Shown here piece by piece: positions 18,469 through 27,675 of a stretch of DNA of 64,000 bases; position 1 is the stretch's first letter, and the number at the start of each line of letters is the position of its first letter. The translations under genes and the position numbers were made by a program. Source of the stretch: Mycobacteroides immunogenum (GTDB taxonomy: Bacteria > Actinomycetota > Actinomycetes > Mycobacteriales > Mycobacteriaceae); contig NZ_CP011530.1 in NCBI RefSeq assembly GCF_001605725.1, positions 4,588,001-4,652,000 of the forward strand, read 5' to 3'. The notes beneath the pieces are model-generated. The model searched no databases. It worked only from the letters and a program-made list of their open reading frames with translations, and was not told where the DNA came from.

Positions 18469-19164
18469 CTAGTCGGCGGGCAGCAGAACCGGATCGTCCG
18501 GGTTCAGCTCGATACCGCGCGCCTTGGCAGATGCCGCCAGACCGCCCCATACGTAGACCACCAGCTCGTCGACCAGGGTCTCCTTGCTGATCACCGGCTC
18601 GTCGAACCAGCGCAGTACGGCAATACCGGTGGAAGCCAGCATCGCGTCGATCACGTACTCAATGTGGTCGGCGTTGCCACCACGCGAGCTGAAAACCGAA
18701 CCCACCAGTTGCGCGATGGCGTCGGAGAGCGGGCGCCCACTCTCGATCAGCGATGTCGCATTCGCGTACTGAACGCTCAGCAGAAAACGCACCAGGTTGG
18801 GGCGCTCGTCGACAAGGTCGACGTATCCGGCCATCCCCGTGCGGAAGAGTTCCAGCAAGGACACGGACAGGTCGATGTTCGACACCACCCGCTCAACAAC
18901 CAGCTCTTGTACGCGCATCGCGACCGCGGCGAAGAGCGCTTCCTTGTCGGTGAAGAAGCGGTAGAGCTTGGGCCGCGAGATACCGGCGGACTTGAGAACA
19001 TCATCGATCGACAGATCAGGGCCGAGCTCATCGATCGCGTTCAGAGTGGCTTCGACCAATTCCGCGCGAACTTTCGCGCGATGCTCCCGCCACCGGTCAA
19101 CGCGCGCGTCACCGGTCAGCTCAGGAAGGCCGCGCTCCGGGTACACCTGCGTTGACACGCCCAC
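18469..19164 (-). CDS. TetR/AcrR-family transcriptional regulator
   Basis: 231 residues. The N-terminal helix-turn-helix is seen in LSIDDVLKSAGISRPKLYRFFTDKEALFAAV; the rest is the helical ligand-binding domain. It lies directly upstream of, and in line with, the metal hydrolase-BVMO-SDR-EphD operon, so it is the probable regulator that binds at 18295-18326. The gene is divergent from a second TetR gene (19458) across about 290 nt. The ligand is likely a hydrophobic pathway substrate, by inference only. Confidence 0.88.
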   Translation of the reverse strand: MGVSTQVYPERGLPELTGDARVDRWREHRAKVRAELVEATLNAIDELGPDLSIDDVLKSAGISRPKLYRFFTDKEALFAAVAMRVQELVVERVVSNIDLSVSLLELFRTGMAGYVDLVDERPNLVRFLLSVQYANATSLIESGRPLSDAIAQLVGSVFSSRGGNADHIEYVIDAMLASTGIAVLRWFDEPVISKETLVDELVVYVWGGLAASAKARGIELNPDDPVLLPAD

Positions 19165-19457
19165 ATCGTAGACCGACTATCTGACTCGTTGGCGCGCATA
19201 TCACCAGGTACAGGTGTCGGAAATCCACGAAGCCGCCCGCGGCAGCCCCCCGATGCCTGACCACCAGCAAACAAATACCCAAGATTTCACGATACCGGGC
19301 CCCTCGACACGGGGCGCCTACTGCCCAGCCCCGACCTCACCATATTTACTCGACGCACTGTTCAGCTAATGAAATGGGTTGTGATTGCGCCCGAACGACG
19401 CCGTTGTGAGTTCGTGCTTTTTCCAACATATTTGCCAGCAGTGGTTAATGTGGTCGC
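19165..19457. other. Divergent intergenic region between two TetR genes
   Basis: 293 nt with no gene. It holds a short hairpin GGGCCCC-tcgacac-GGGGCGCC around 19297-19317 and an AT-richer stretch near 19340-19450. It must contain the promoters of both TetR genes. No strong long palindrome was seen. Confidence 0.5.
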
Positions 19458-20117
19458 GTGGCCAGCACCGACAGTGGCCGGCGTGGGCCGGGCCGTCCGC
19501 CCAATCCGGAGCGTGCGCGCGAACGTCAGCGGGCACTGACCGAAGCAGCCGCGCTGGAGTTCGCCGAGAAGGGTTATCACAAGGCGAGCATCACCGACAT
19601 CACTCAGCGCGCGGGCGTCGGCCGGGGCACGTTCCACCTGTACTTCGACACCAAACGGGACGCCCTGGACGCCGTGATCGACACCTACTTCCAGAGAACG
19701 GTCGCGGCGGTCAACGACACCAGCGACCTGCTCGGAAACGCCGGCGATTTCGAGCTGCACCTGCGCACGGTATTCACCCGGCTGTTCGACATGCTGGACA
19801 ACAGCCCGGAGATCATGCAGGTCATCCTGCGCGAGGGCCTCCTCGACACCGCGATGACCAAGCGGATGTTCGGCATCCTCGACCTCATCGAAGCCATCAA
19901 CGTCACCATCATCGAACAGGCCGTCATCGACGGCGCCATCACCGCGGCAGTCGATATCCCGTTCCTGGCTCACGCCATCACCGGACTCTCGATGGCGGCC
20001 ACCCTCAAAGCCATCCGGGGTGAATTGGAAGGCGCCGCGCGCGAGGCCTACATCGGCTCATTCATCCAGCTCGTGCGGACGGCGACGACGAGTTCTGCAC
20101 CCAGCGCAAAATCTTGA
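19458..20117 (+). CDS. TetR/AcrR-family regulator next to mce operon
   Basis: 219 residues from GTG at 19458. The N-terminal GRRGPGRPPNPERARERQRAL tail is basic; the HTH is KASITDITQRAGVGRGTFHLYFDTKRDALDAV at about 42-73. The C-terminal half is the helical sensor domain. It lies immediately upstream of the yrbE-mce operon on the same strand, which suggests it is the local mce regulator, as Mce3R-like TetR proteins are for other mce operons. The inverted repeats at 20172-20187 and 20297-20319 are possible targets. Confidence 0.85.
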   Translation: MASTDSGRRGPGRPPNPERARERQRALTEAAALEFAEKGYHKASITDITQRAGVGRGTFHLYFDTKRDALDAVIDTYFQRTVAAVNDTSDLLGNAGDFELHLRTVFTRLFDMLDNSPEIMQVILREGLLDTAMTKRMFGILDLIEAINVTIIEQAVIDGAITAAVDIPFLAHAITGLSMAATLKAIRGELEGAAREAYIGSFIQLVRTATTSSAPSAKS

Positions 20118-20453
20118 CAATTCGCGTCCCAAGATCATCGGCCTCCGCTAGCCTCGGCCCTAGCCAATAATCTGACTACCAAGTCAGTGAATTGCTGAGG
20201 CCAGGGTCGGGGGACCTCCGGCGGCCTCGCTGCGACAAAGCCTCAACCGGGGCGAGATGACGCATGCGTACACGCGTGGCACACAGCTGCTAACCCCAAG
20301 CGTGGCAACACCACGCTTGACACAGGGAATGACCTACACCACACTGGGCCACCATATGTGATACAGGGTACTAGTTATCCACTGTTACGTAATTGGAAAC
20401 ACTGGATCTGTTAACCCATTTCAGCCCCATATTTGACGCCAGAGGAGCCGCTC
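20118..20453 (+). promoter_or_regulatory. mce operon promoter region with two inverted repeats
   Basis: 336 nt without a gene. Two dyads stand out: CTGACT-acca-AGTCAG (20172-20187) and CAAGCGTGG-caaca-CCACGCTTG (20297-20319, nine matched bases per arm). The last 120 nt are AT-richer (around 20335-20430) and probably hold the promoter. The ribosome site AGAGGAG at 20441-20447 serves the TTG start at 20454. Confidence 0.6.
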
Positions 20454-21428
20454 TTGAGCTCAGCAATGAGTCACGTAGCGGCCGATGCGTGCGCAGAGCC
20501 CGCCGTGGGAGATTGGGCCGGCCTGCCGGATGTTGAATCTGACAGCAAATCCCCGGGAGATGGCACAGCAGATCCGGCGCCGGGAGCCTTCACCCAGCTA
20601 CTCGATCGAGCCCCACGCATGCTCAGGCGCCCCTTCGAGTACACGGCCTCTCAAACCGATTCGATGCTCAAGACGCTGGGCCGTTACGTCGATCTGGTCG
20701 TGCAATCCTTCGCGTTTCTGGTGAGCGATATCGTGCGGCTGCGCCACCCCTGGCAAGACACGGTCATTCAGTCCTGGTTCATCCTGACCGTCACCGTCGT
20801 CCCGGCGATTCTGGTGTCGATTCCATTCGGGGTGATCGTGGCCGTGCAGGCCGGCAGCATCATCTCGCAGGTCGGCGCCTCATCCATTTCCGGAGCCGCC
20901 GGCGGTCTGGGTGTCATTCAGCAGGGAGCACCCATCGTCGCCGCGCTGCTGCTCGGTGGTGCCGCGGGTTCGGCTGTCGCCACCGACCTGGGCGCCAGAA
21001 GCATCCGCGAAGAGGTAGACGCCATGCGCGTGATGGGCGTCAACCCGGTTCAGCGGTTGGTGACACCTCGACTGGCCGCGATCCTTTTCGTATCACCGCT
21101 GCTCTGCATCTTCATCATCTTCGTCGGCATCTTCGCCGGATACCTCGTCAATGTGGGCTTTCAGGGCGGCACCCCAGGCAGCTACCTTTCCTCATTCGCG
21201 GCGTTCGCAAACGTGAATGACGTGACTGTGGCAGTACTCAAGACGTGGCTGTTCGGTGTGGTGGTCATTCTGGTGGCCTGCCAGCGCGGCCTGGAAGCCA
21301 AGGGCGGTGCCCGTGGCGTCGCCGACGCGGTCAATGCCACGGTGGTCATCGGAGTGGTCACTGTCATGGTGCTCAACACCGTCATCACTCAGATCGTCGC
21401 GATGTTCATGCCCTCGAAGGTGGGCTGA
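20454..21428 (+). CDS. yrbEA: YrbE/MlaE-family Mce permease, first subunit
   Basis: 324 residues from the TTG at 20454, chosen because AGAGGAG lies 6 nt upstream; a TTG 21 nt earlier and an ATG at 20466 are alternatives. MlaE permease fold with about five membrane segments, the first helix region starting near QSWFILTVTVVPAILVSIPFGVIVAVQ, and the motif REEVDAMRVMGVNPVQRLVTPR that contacts the ATPase. The first 80 or so residues are an acidic/Pro extension plus amphipathic helix, longer than in typical 265-290-residue YrbE proteins. With YrbEB it forms the membrane core of the lipid importer; the ATPase MceG is not encoded nearby. Confidence 0.92.
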   Translation: MSSAMSHVAADACAEPAVGDWAGLPDVESDSKSPGDGTADPAPGAFTQLLDRAPRMLRRPFEYTASQTDSMLKTLGRYVDLVVQSFAFLVSDIVRLRHPWQDTVIQSWFILTVTVVPAILVSIPFGVIVAVQAGSIISQVGASSISGAAGGLGVIQQGAPIVAALLLGGAAGSAVATDLGARSIREEVDAMRVMGVNPVQRLVTPRLAAILFVSPLLCIFIIFVGIFAGYLVNVGFQGGTPGSYLSSFAAFANVNDVTVAVLKTWLFGVVVILVACQRGLEAKGGARGVADAVNATVVIGVVTVMVLNTVITQIVAMFMPSKVG

Positions 21429-21430
21429 GC

Positions 21431-22309
21431 GTGGCCACATCCCGTCCGTCGCGATACTTCCCCGACGAGCTTCCCGCGGCCGCGCGGTCCATCTGGAACT
21501 TCACCAAGGGAGCCGGTGGTTCCGCCGAATATCTGGGCCACCAAATCACTTTCGTCGGCCTGGTGCTCGCCGCGATACCCCAGACCCTCAAGCGCTACCG
21601 GCGGCAGACCGGGATCCTGCTGGTCGATATGACGTGGGGCAACGGCTCGATCATCGTCGGCGGCGGCGTCATCGGCGTGTTGGTCTTCATGGGCATCGCG
21701 GTCGGGGCTTCCGTTGGCATCGTCGGCTTTTCGACGCTGGACATGGTTGGAATGGGGTCGCTCACCGGATTCATCTCGGCCTACGTGAACACCCGGGAAA
21801 TGGCGCCGATGATCGCCGCCATCGGGTTCGCGGCGCAGGCCGGATGCCGCATGACAGCAGAGATCGGAGCCATGCGGATCTCCGAGGAGATCGACGCACT
21901 GGAAGCCCAAGGCATCCGCTCCATCCCCTTCGTGGTCACCACCCGGGTGATCGCGGGAATCATCATCATCGTTCCGCTGTATGTCCTGACCCTGCTGCTG
22001 GCCTACGGTTCATGCGCCTTCATGGTGTTCTTCGTCCATAACCAGTCACAGGGTGTGTACAAGCACTACTTCGACTCCTTCGTTCACCCGGTGGACGTGC
22101 TCTATTCGGTGATCAAGGCCGTGGTGTTCGTCGTCATCATCATCGCCATCCAGTGCTATCAGGGCTATTACGCGGGCGGCGGGCCCGAGGGCGTAGGGAT
22201 GGCCTCGGGCCGCGCGATCCGGGCCTCGCTGGTGGCGGTCGTGCTCTTCGACATGCTCCTCACGTTGCTCTTCTGGGGCAACAATCCTGGAATTCAGATA
22301 TCGGGGTAA
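21431..22309 (+). CDS. yrbEB: YrbE/MlaE-family Mce permease, second subunit
   Basis: 292 residues from GTG 21431, 2 nt after the yrbEA stop; the open frame extends upstream only as a shadow of yrbEA. Permease fold with membrane segments around IIVGGGVIGVLVFMGIAVGASVGIVGF, MAPMIAAIGFAAQAGCRMTAEIGAMRISEEIDALEAQG (the ATPase-contact helix) and VIAGIIIIVPLYVLTLLLAYGSCAFMVFFV. Partner of YrbEA in an inner-membrane ABC-type lipid transporter. Confidence 0.92.
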   Translation: MATSRPSRYFPDELPAAARSIWNFTKGAGGSAEYLGHQITFVGLVLAAIPQTLKRYRRQTGILLVDMTWGNGSIIVGGGVIGVLVFMGIAVGASVGIVGFSTLDMVGMGSLTGFISAYVNTREMAPMIAAIGFAAQAGCRMTAEIGAMRISEEIDALEAQGIRSIPFVVTTRVIAGIIIIVPLYVLTLLLAYGSCAFMVFFVHNQSQGVYKHYFDSFVHPVDVLYSVIKAVVFVVIIIAIQCYQGYYAGGGPEGVGMASGRAIRASLVAVVLFDMLLTLLFWGNNPGIQISG

Positions 22310-22312
22310 CGG

Positions 22313-23359
22313 GTGGCCATCTATAAAGACCCGAGTGGACGGTCCGCGGGACCGGTTGCTCTCAAGCTCCGCGGGGTAGCGCTTGCCGCGGTAGTCGCCG
22401 CCAGCGGCTACTCCCTCTATCAATCCGGAATCGGCAGCTACGGTGAGCCTTTCGAACTTACCCTGATCACCAACACCATCGGTGAAGGCATGGGCCCGGG
22501 CGGTGAGGTCAAGTATCGCGGCTACAACATCGGGCAGGTCAAATCCCTACAGACCACCGGGTACAACAAGCAGCGCATGACGGTGATCCTGGACGGCAGG
22601 CAGGCCAGGGCGCTCACCTCCGATACCAAGGCCCAGTTCACTTCGTCGAACATCTTCGGCACGGCAGCCGTCGAGCTGGTCAGCAGCGGTATCGGTGAGC
22701 CACTGAAATCCGGTGGTGTGCTGGAGATCAGCAGTGACGTCCAGGCAGCATCCATCACCGGGTTCCTCCGCATGGGTCAGCGGCTGGGCGCGATTCTGGA
22801 CACCCCACAATTCAACGCCATCATCGCCACGTTCGAGCGGCACGCCGACCTGACCGGCCCCGTCGTGAAATCTTTCTGGGACCTGTTCGCGATGATCGCC
22901 GATACGCAGAAGGTGCCATTCTCAAAGACTTTGGACGTCATGGCCTCGCTGATCGAGGGCACCAACGATTTCGTCCCGGTCATCGGGTCCACCAACAAAC
23001 TGCTGGACAGCCTCGACTTCATGGTCGGCCCGGGAAACACCGAAAGGGCTTCCGCCGCACTCGGTTCACTGTCAGACCTGCTGAAGTCGGCCGGCGATGG
23101 CCTGCGTGCGAACAACGATTGGCTGGTACCCCTGATCCGGTCGGTTATGGATCTGGCGGTGCCGTACACCTACTTCCTGGGCAGCCTCGCGCCGGCGTAC
23201 GACAGGCTCAACGGGCTGCTGGATCGCACCACCGCCGCCTTCCCCGTAGATAACGGCAAGGTGCGCCTCAATGTTCAGCTGATCATGGACACCGCCCCGG
23301 GCCTGGGTGCGGCACTACCCATGACACCCGACGGCCAAGCCGCTGGAGGGCAACGATGA
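22313..23359 (+). CDS. mceA: MceA-type MCE-domain protein
   Basis: 348 residues, GTG start 3 nt after yrbEB. One N-terminal membrane anchor (ALKLRGVALAAVVAASGYSLY, about 17-37), then the MCE domain (about 44-125) with EVKYRGYNIGQVKSL and the FGTAAVELV strand, then a long helical part. First of six Mce subunits that assemble into a periplasm-spanning lipid conduit. It lacks the lipobox seen in MceE. It overlaps mceB by 4 nt (ATGA). Confidence 0.9.
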   Translation: MAIYKDPSGRSAGPVALKLRGVALAAVVAASGYSLYQSGIGSYGEPFELTLITNTIGEGMGPGGEVKYRGYNIGQVKSLQTTGYNKQRMTVILDGRQARALTSDTKAQFTSSNIFGTAAVELVSSGIGEPLKSGGVLEISSDVQAASITGFLRMGQRLGAILDTPQFNAIIATFERHADLTGPVVKSFWDLFAMIADTQKVPFSKTLDVMASLIEGTNDFVPVIGSTNKLLDSLDFMVGPGNTERASAALGSLSDLLKSAGDGLRANNDWLVPLIRSVMDLAVPYTYFLGSLAPAYDRLNGLLDRTTAAFPVDNGKVRLNVQLIMDTAPGLGAALPMTPDGQAAGGQR

Positions 23360-24369
23360 AACGGATTGCCTTGCTGATGGTCGGCCTGACTGCCGTCCTC
23401 GCGGTCGCGGTGGTGTTGACCCTCATCATCGTGAACGCGTTGCGCACGCCGGTCAACGGCCCGGTGCGGCGCTTCGACGCTCTGTTCACCGACGCCTCGG
23501 GGCTGATCGTTGGCAACGACGTCCGCATCTCCGGTGTTCAGGTGGGCAAGGTCGAAAAGATTCACCTGGACGGCAAGAACGCGCGCGTCACTTTCAACGT
23601 GCTGACCGACCATCCGCTCTATCAGAACACCACCATCGCGATCCGATACCAGTCGCTGGTCGGCCAGCGGTATGTAGAGATCGCCCAAGCTCCGACCCCT
23701 AGCGCTCCCCTGGCGGCCGGTGCCACCATACCGCTCGGGCAGACCATTCCATCATTCGATATTGCCAAGTTGTTCAATGGTTTTCGCCCCATATTCGAGA
23801 CGCTGGACCCTGCGCAGTTCAACAGGCTGACAGAGAACATCCTGCAGCTCATCCAGGGGGATCAACGCGGAATCGGACCGATCTTGCGCGATATCGACGC
23901 GGTTCTCAAACTCTCTGTCGATCGCCAGGCGGCGCTGCAAACCATCGTCACGAATCTCGGTGATATCTCCAAGGATTTGGGCGGCACCTCCGATCAGCTG
24001 TTCTATCTGATCAACGACCTCAACGACGTACTGGCGCCCTTCGAGAAACAAGCCGATGAGTTCAACAGAGCAGGTGCCGATGCGTTGCCGGTACTGCGTA
24101 GATCGGTGAGCATGCTGCGCTACATCGAGAACACGGTCGACGGCGCGCAGCTGCCCTTGTACGACGTCGCGAGCCGAACCACCCCGGGAACACCCACCAT
24201 CATGGCCGGGCTCTCCCTGATTCCCGATCTTGTACAGGGGATGCGCGACGCACTCATCGAGGAGAAGACGGCACCGCCCACCGCCTACGAGTGCAAGAAC
24301 GGCATTGTCAAAATGCCCGGCATCGGCGAGGTGTCCTTCGCTAACCAGGATCTGGTGGTGTGCAAGTGA
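23356..24369 (+). CDS. mceB: MceB-type MCE-domain protein
   Basis: 337 residues, ATGA overlap with mceA. N-terminal anchor MKRIALLMVGLTAVLAVAVVLTLIIVNAL, then MCE domain with FDALFTDASGLIVGNDVRISGVQVGKVEKI and QSLVGQRYVEI; the C part is helical and ends with a Cys-bearing segment (YECKNGIVKMPGIGEVSF...VVCK) that could form a disulphide. Subunit of the Mce hexamer. Confidence 0.9.
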   Translation: MKRIALLMVGLTAVLAVAVVLTLIIVNALRTPVNGPVRRFDALFTDASGLIVGNDVRISGVQVGKVEKIHLDGKNARVTFNVLTDHPLYQNTTIAIRYQSLVGQRYVEIAQAPTPSAPLAAGATIPLGQTIPSFDIAKLFNGFRPIFETLDPAQFNRLTENILQLIQGDQRGIGPILRDIDAVLKLSVDRQAALQTIVTNLGDISKDLGGTSDQLFYLINDLNDVLAPFEKQADEFNRAGADALPVLRRSVSMLRYIENTVDGAQLPLYDVASRTTPGTPTIMAGLSLIPDLVQGMRDALIEEKTAPPTAYECKNGIVKMPGIGEVSFANQDLVVCK

Positions 24370-25388
24370 ACGCCCTCACGCGGATCTTCGCCAGAAACCG
24401 GCCGATACTCGACGAACACGCGGCCGCTCAACGTAATCGCCGCAACGGCCTCATCGGTGTCCTCGTGATCGCCTCGGTGCTCGCCGCCACCGGTGTGGCA
24501 TTCGTCAACACCAGCGGTATGAATACCTACGCGCTGCACCTGCGCGCCTCGGGCGGGTTACGTGCGGGCGACGACGTTCGGATCGCCGGTATTTCGGTGG
24601 GCAAGGTATCGACCGTGCGTATCGATAAATCCTTGGTAGAGGCCACCTTCACCGTCGACCATGCGGTACCGGTCGGGTCTGAGTCCCGTGCCGACATCCG
24701 TATGCTTACCCCGCTGGGCGGCCACTACGTAGCCCTGTACCCGGAAGGTTCCATTCCGCTCGGCAGCACGCCCATCCCGCCCGAGCGCACCACCGTACCC
24801 TTCGAGATCAACGAGTTGTTCCAGAAGTTCACCCCCGTGGTGAAGAAGGTGGATGCCAAGGTAATCCACGACAGTCTGATGGAAGTCGCAAACGCAGTCG
24901 ACAAGTACCCCAACGGTTTACGTGACTTCTTTCAGTCTTCCCAGTCGCTCATCAGCGCATTGGCGCCCACCACCGAGGACTTCCACGCCACCCTGAACTA
25001 CGCCAACGAGTACCTCCGCGCCTTCAAAACAGGCAAGGAGCAACTCGCCAAGATCGTCACCACGATGTCCAAACTCGGTGCCAAATACAGCAAGTCCACC
25101 ACCGATCTGATCGAGGTCTTCGTACTGTTGCGCGATCTCATCCGGCTTTTCGACCGATTCTTCAAGGCCTACGCGCGCGATTACGAACCGATGCTCAACG
25201 GCCTCGACGATATCGTCGACACGCTCACCAAGTACCCCGAGAAACTCGGTAAGGCCGCCGAACAGTGGGGCCAGCTCGTCGGAATCGTCCTACCCATGCT
25301 CAGCGGCAATGGCATCACCATCAATGAGAACGACCGCGTGATACCCGGACAAGACGTCTGCCTACCGCACTTCTTCAGGTTCTGTTGA
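24366..25388 (+). CDS. mceC: MceC-type MCE-domain protein
   Basis: 340 residues from GTG 24366, preferred over GTG 24360 because it gives the usual 4-nt GTGA overlap with mceB. Anchor helix at about 22-42 (NGLIGVLVIASVLAATGVAFV), MCE domain with SGGLRAGDDVRIAGISVGKVSTV and LTPLGGHYVALYP, then a long helical region. It ends with the paired cysteines DVCLPHFFRFC. Subunit of the Mce complex. Confidence 0.9.
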   Translation: MNALTRIFARNRPILDEHAAAQRNRRNGLIGVLVIASVLAATGVAFVNTSGMNTYALHLRASGGLRAGDDVRIAGISVGKVSTVRIDKSLVEATFTVDHAVPVGSESRADIRMLTPLGGHYVALYPEGSIPLGSTPIPPERTTVPFEINELFQKFTPVVKKVDAKVIHDSLMEVANAVDKYPNGLRDFFQSSQSLISALAPTTEDFHATLNYANEYLRAFKTGKEQLAKIVTTMSKLGAKYSKSTTDLIEVFVLLRDLIRLFDRFFKAYARDYEPMLNGLDDIVDTLTKYPEKLGKAAEQWGQLVGIVLPMLSGNGITINENDRVIPGQDVCLPHFFRFC

Positions 25389-25396
25389 GGCCCTTG

Positions 25397-26644
25397 ATGA
25401 CACAGCCCGTATTCGTAGACAAGATCCTGACCCGCCTGGCGGGCATGCGCCCGGCCGCACGCGCAGGTCTGGTAACCGCTGCCGCACTGGTGCTGGCCGC
25501 GGTACTCGCCATCGCGGGAATTTTTGGTGCCCGCACAGTCTTTCCCGCCGTGAAGAACATGGTGATGCCGTACCTGGGCAATGCCCATATCCCGTTCCTG
25601 GACAACACCAGGTCCCTCTGCGCGGACTTCCGTGACGGTTCCGGGTTGTACAAGGGCAACAAGGTGCTGTTGCTCGGCGTCGAGATCGGGACGGTGACCG
25701 CGGTAACCAACAAACCTGATCACGTTGAGGTCGATTTCGAGATCCCCAACGATATGGACCTACCCGCCGACGTCGGTGCGGCAAGCTACTCGCAGTCGGT
25801 GATCACCAACCGCAGTATCGAACTGACCAGGTCATGGAGCGAAGGCCCCAAATTCATCGGTAATCAGTGCATCTCGATCGAGAACACCAGAACGCCGGTG
25901 ACCGTCACCGAATCGTTCTCAGCGATCGGTGAACTCGCGGACACCTTGATGCAGGCAGCACCCGGGCAAGATCCCGCGAACTCGCCGGGGGTGCAGGCAC
26001 TCAACAAAACCCTCAAAGGGGCGGCCAGATCGCTCGACGGGGTGGGACCCGGCTTCAAGGAGATGCTGAACAGTCTCACCAAGATGGTGGGTGACCCCTA
26101 CAAAGCCGATGCCGATTACCGCCAGCTCTTCGAGAACAGTGCGATCGTCACCTCCAACTGGTTGCAGTACTGGAACGAATTCGCGGGCGTAGTCGTCTCG
26201 CTGCCCGATACCGCCCGGTTGATCGCGGGTATCTCGGAGAACTTCTCGGTCGGACTCGACTACCTGACAACCATTCTTCCCACGTTGAACGGCATGGTGC
26301 AGCGCGCCGCAGGACGGCTCTACAAGAATGTCTTCGACAAGCTGGTGCCCTGGATACGGGACATCCTCAACGCCTACACACCGCATATCCTCACCTTCTT
26401 CAATACCTTGCCACCGGTGATCAATTGGCTGGCCGACGATATCTATCTACCGAACACAAAGACCCATGGCGTCACCTATATTCCTCCGCGCGTGGCCATT
26501 TCACCCGAGCAAGCCAGTGCCATCTGCCAGAATCTGCGCGACCGCAACACGCCCGGCTCCCAGGCGGCGTGTGCGCCCGGAACCGCCTCGGATCCAGTGA
26601 CACTCGGGCTCACCAACCTGATCATGGGGGCTGCGCTGTCATGA
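25397..26644 (+). CDS. mceD: MceD-type MCE-domain protein
   Basis: 415 residues from ATG 25397, which has GAGG 6 nt upstream; a TTG at 25385 overlapping the mceC stop is the alternative. Anchor helix AGLVTAAALVLAAVLAIAGIFGA, MCE domain with CADFRDGSGLYKGNKVLLLGVEIGTVTAV, helical body, and a C-terminal Cys-containing tail (ASAICQNLRDR...QAACAPGTASD). The longest Mce subunit of the operon. ATGA overlap with mceE. Confidence 0.9.
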   Translation: MTQPVFVDKILTRLAGMRPAARAGLVTAAALVLAAVLAIAGIFGARTVFPAVKNMVMPYLGNAHIPFLDNTRSLCADFRDGSGLYKGNKVLLLGVEIGTVTAVTNKPDHVEVDFEIPNDMDLPADVGAASYSQSVITNRSIELTRSWSEGPKFIGNQCISIENTRTPVTVTESFSAIGELADTLMQAAPGQDPANSPGVQALNKTLKGAARSLDGVGPGFKEMLNSLTKMVGDPYKADADYRQLFENSAIVTSNWLQYWNEFAGVVVSLPDTARLIAGISENFSVGLDYLTTILPTLNGMVQRAAGRLYKNVFDKLVPWIRDILNAYTPHILTFFNTLPPVINWLADDIYLPNTKTHGVTYIPPRVAISPEQASAICQNLRDRNTPGSQAACAPGTASDPVTLGLTNLIMGAALS

Positions 26645-27675
26645 TTCGACGCGTCCTGATCATCCTCTTTGCCGCGGCATTCGCCGCCGTACCCGCATGC
26701 TCGTCGGAGGCGCTGGACCCCACCAAGATGCCCATGCCCGGGGCCTATATCCCGAAGAACACGTATCGCCTCAAGATCGAATTCTCCAGCGTGCTGAATC
26801 TGCCCGGACGAGCGAAAGTGGACGCGGGCGGCGTGCAGGTCGGCCTGCTCGACCGCGTCGAGCTCAAGGGCACCACACCGGTGGCATACGTCGACGTCGA
26901 CGGCAACGCCACGTTCCCGGAAAACGTCAGGGCCGAGCTCCGGCAGGCCACCGTGCTCGGGGATATCTACATCGCCATGATCTCTCCCAAGGAACCCGCG
27001 CCCGCCCGTCTCAAGGATGGCGACACCATCACCCTGGCCAACACCGTTCCCGCCGCGAATGTGGAAGACCTCATGCGGTCGATGTCCAATCTGATTGGCG
27101 GCGGGAGTCTGAACACCATGCAGACCACCGTCGCAAACATGAACAGTGCCTTCCCTCCACCGGAGGAACTCGATCGAATCCATCGAGCGCTGGCCGGGAT
27201 AATTCACGACCTGTCGACGAATCAGGACACCCTCAACAAGATCCTGACCAACATGCAAAACGTCAGTGAAAGCTTCCGGGCCAACAAGGGTACGTACCTG
27301 AGGCTGCTCAACGAGGGCCCTAGCAAGTTGCCTTCGCTTGCCAAAGTGGTACTGAGCCTGAGTGATTTGATCATCAATGGTGCCGAGTTCGGACGACAGA
27401 TCGCGGAGATCCTGGACTACCCCAACCTTATGCAGATCCTGTCCTACCTCACCCCATTCATTCACAGTGCCTCGACGGCCGACACCACCATCCCCGTGCT
27501 CGGCGACAAGATGGTACGGACCATCCGCGACCGGATCATCCCGTTCTTCAAAGACGGCGGCCCGAAGTACACCGTCACCGACATCGAAACCCCGGACGGC
27601 ACATTGGGCATAAGCCCGGGAGAGCGCGCCGATTCGGCCATCCGAAACATGCAGACGATGGGACTGGTGCGATGA
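26641..27675 (+). CDS. mceE: MceE-type MCE-domain lipoprotein (Lpr type)
   Basis: 344 residues from ATG 26641 (ATGA overlap with mceD). Lipoprotein signal MIRRVLIILFAAAFAAVPACSS with the lipobox Cys at residue 20, the hallmark of the fifth mce gene. MCE domain with LPGRAKVDAGGVQVGLLDRVEL and ATVLGDIYIAMI, followed by a helical body. The lipid anchor would hold the Mce tunnel at a membrane face. Confidence 0.92.
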   Translation: MIRRVLIILFAAAFAAVPACSSEALDPTKMPMPGAYIPKNTYRLKIEFSSVLNLPGRAKVDAGGVQVGLLDRVELKGTTPVAYVDVDGNATFPENVRAELRQATVLGDIYIAMISPKEPAPARLKDGDTITLANTVPAANVEDLMRSMSNLIGGGSLNTMQTTVANMNSAFPPPEELDRIHRALAGIIHDLSTNQDTLNKILTNMQNVSESFRANKGTYLRLLNEGPSKLPSLAKVVLSLSDLIINGAEFGRQIAEILDYPNLMQILSYLTPFIHSASTADTTIPVLGDKMVRTIRDRIIPFFKDGGPKYTVTDIETPDGTLGISPGERADSAIRNMQTMGLVR

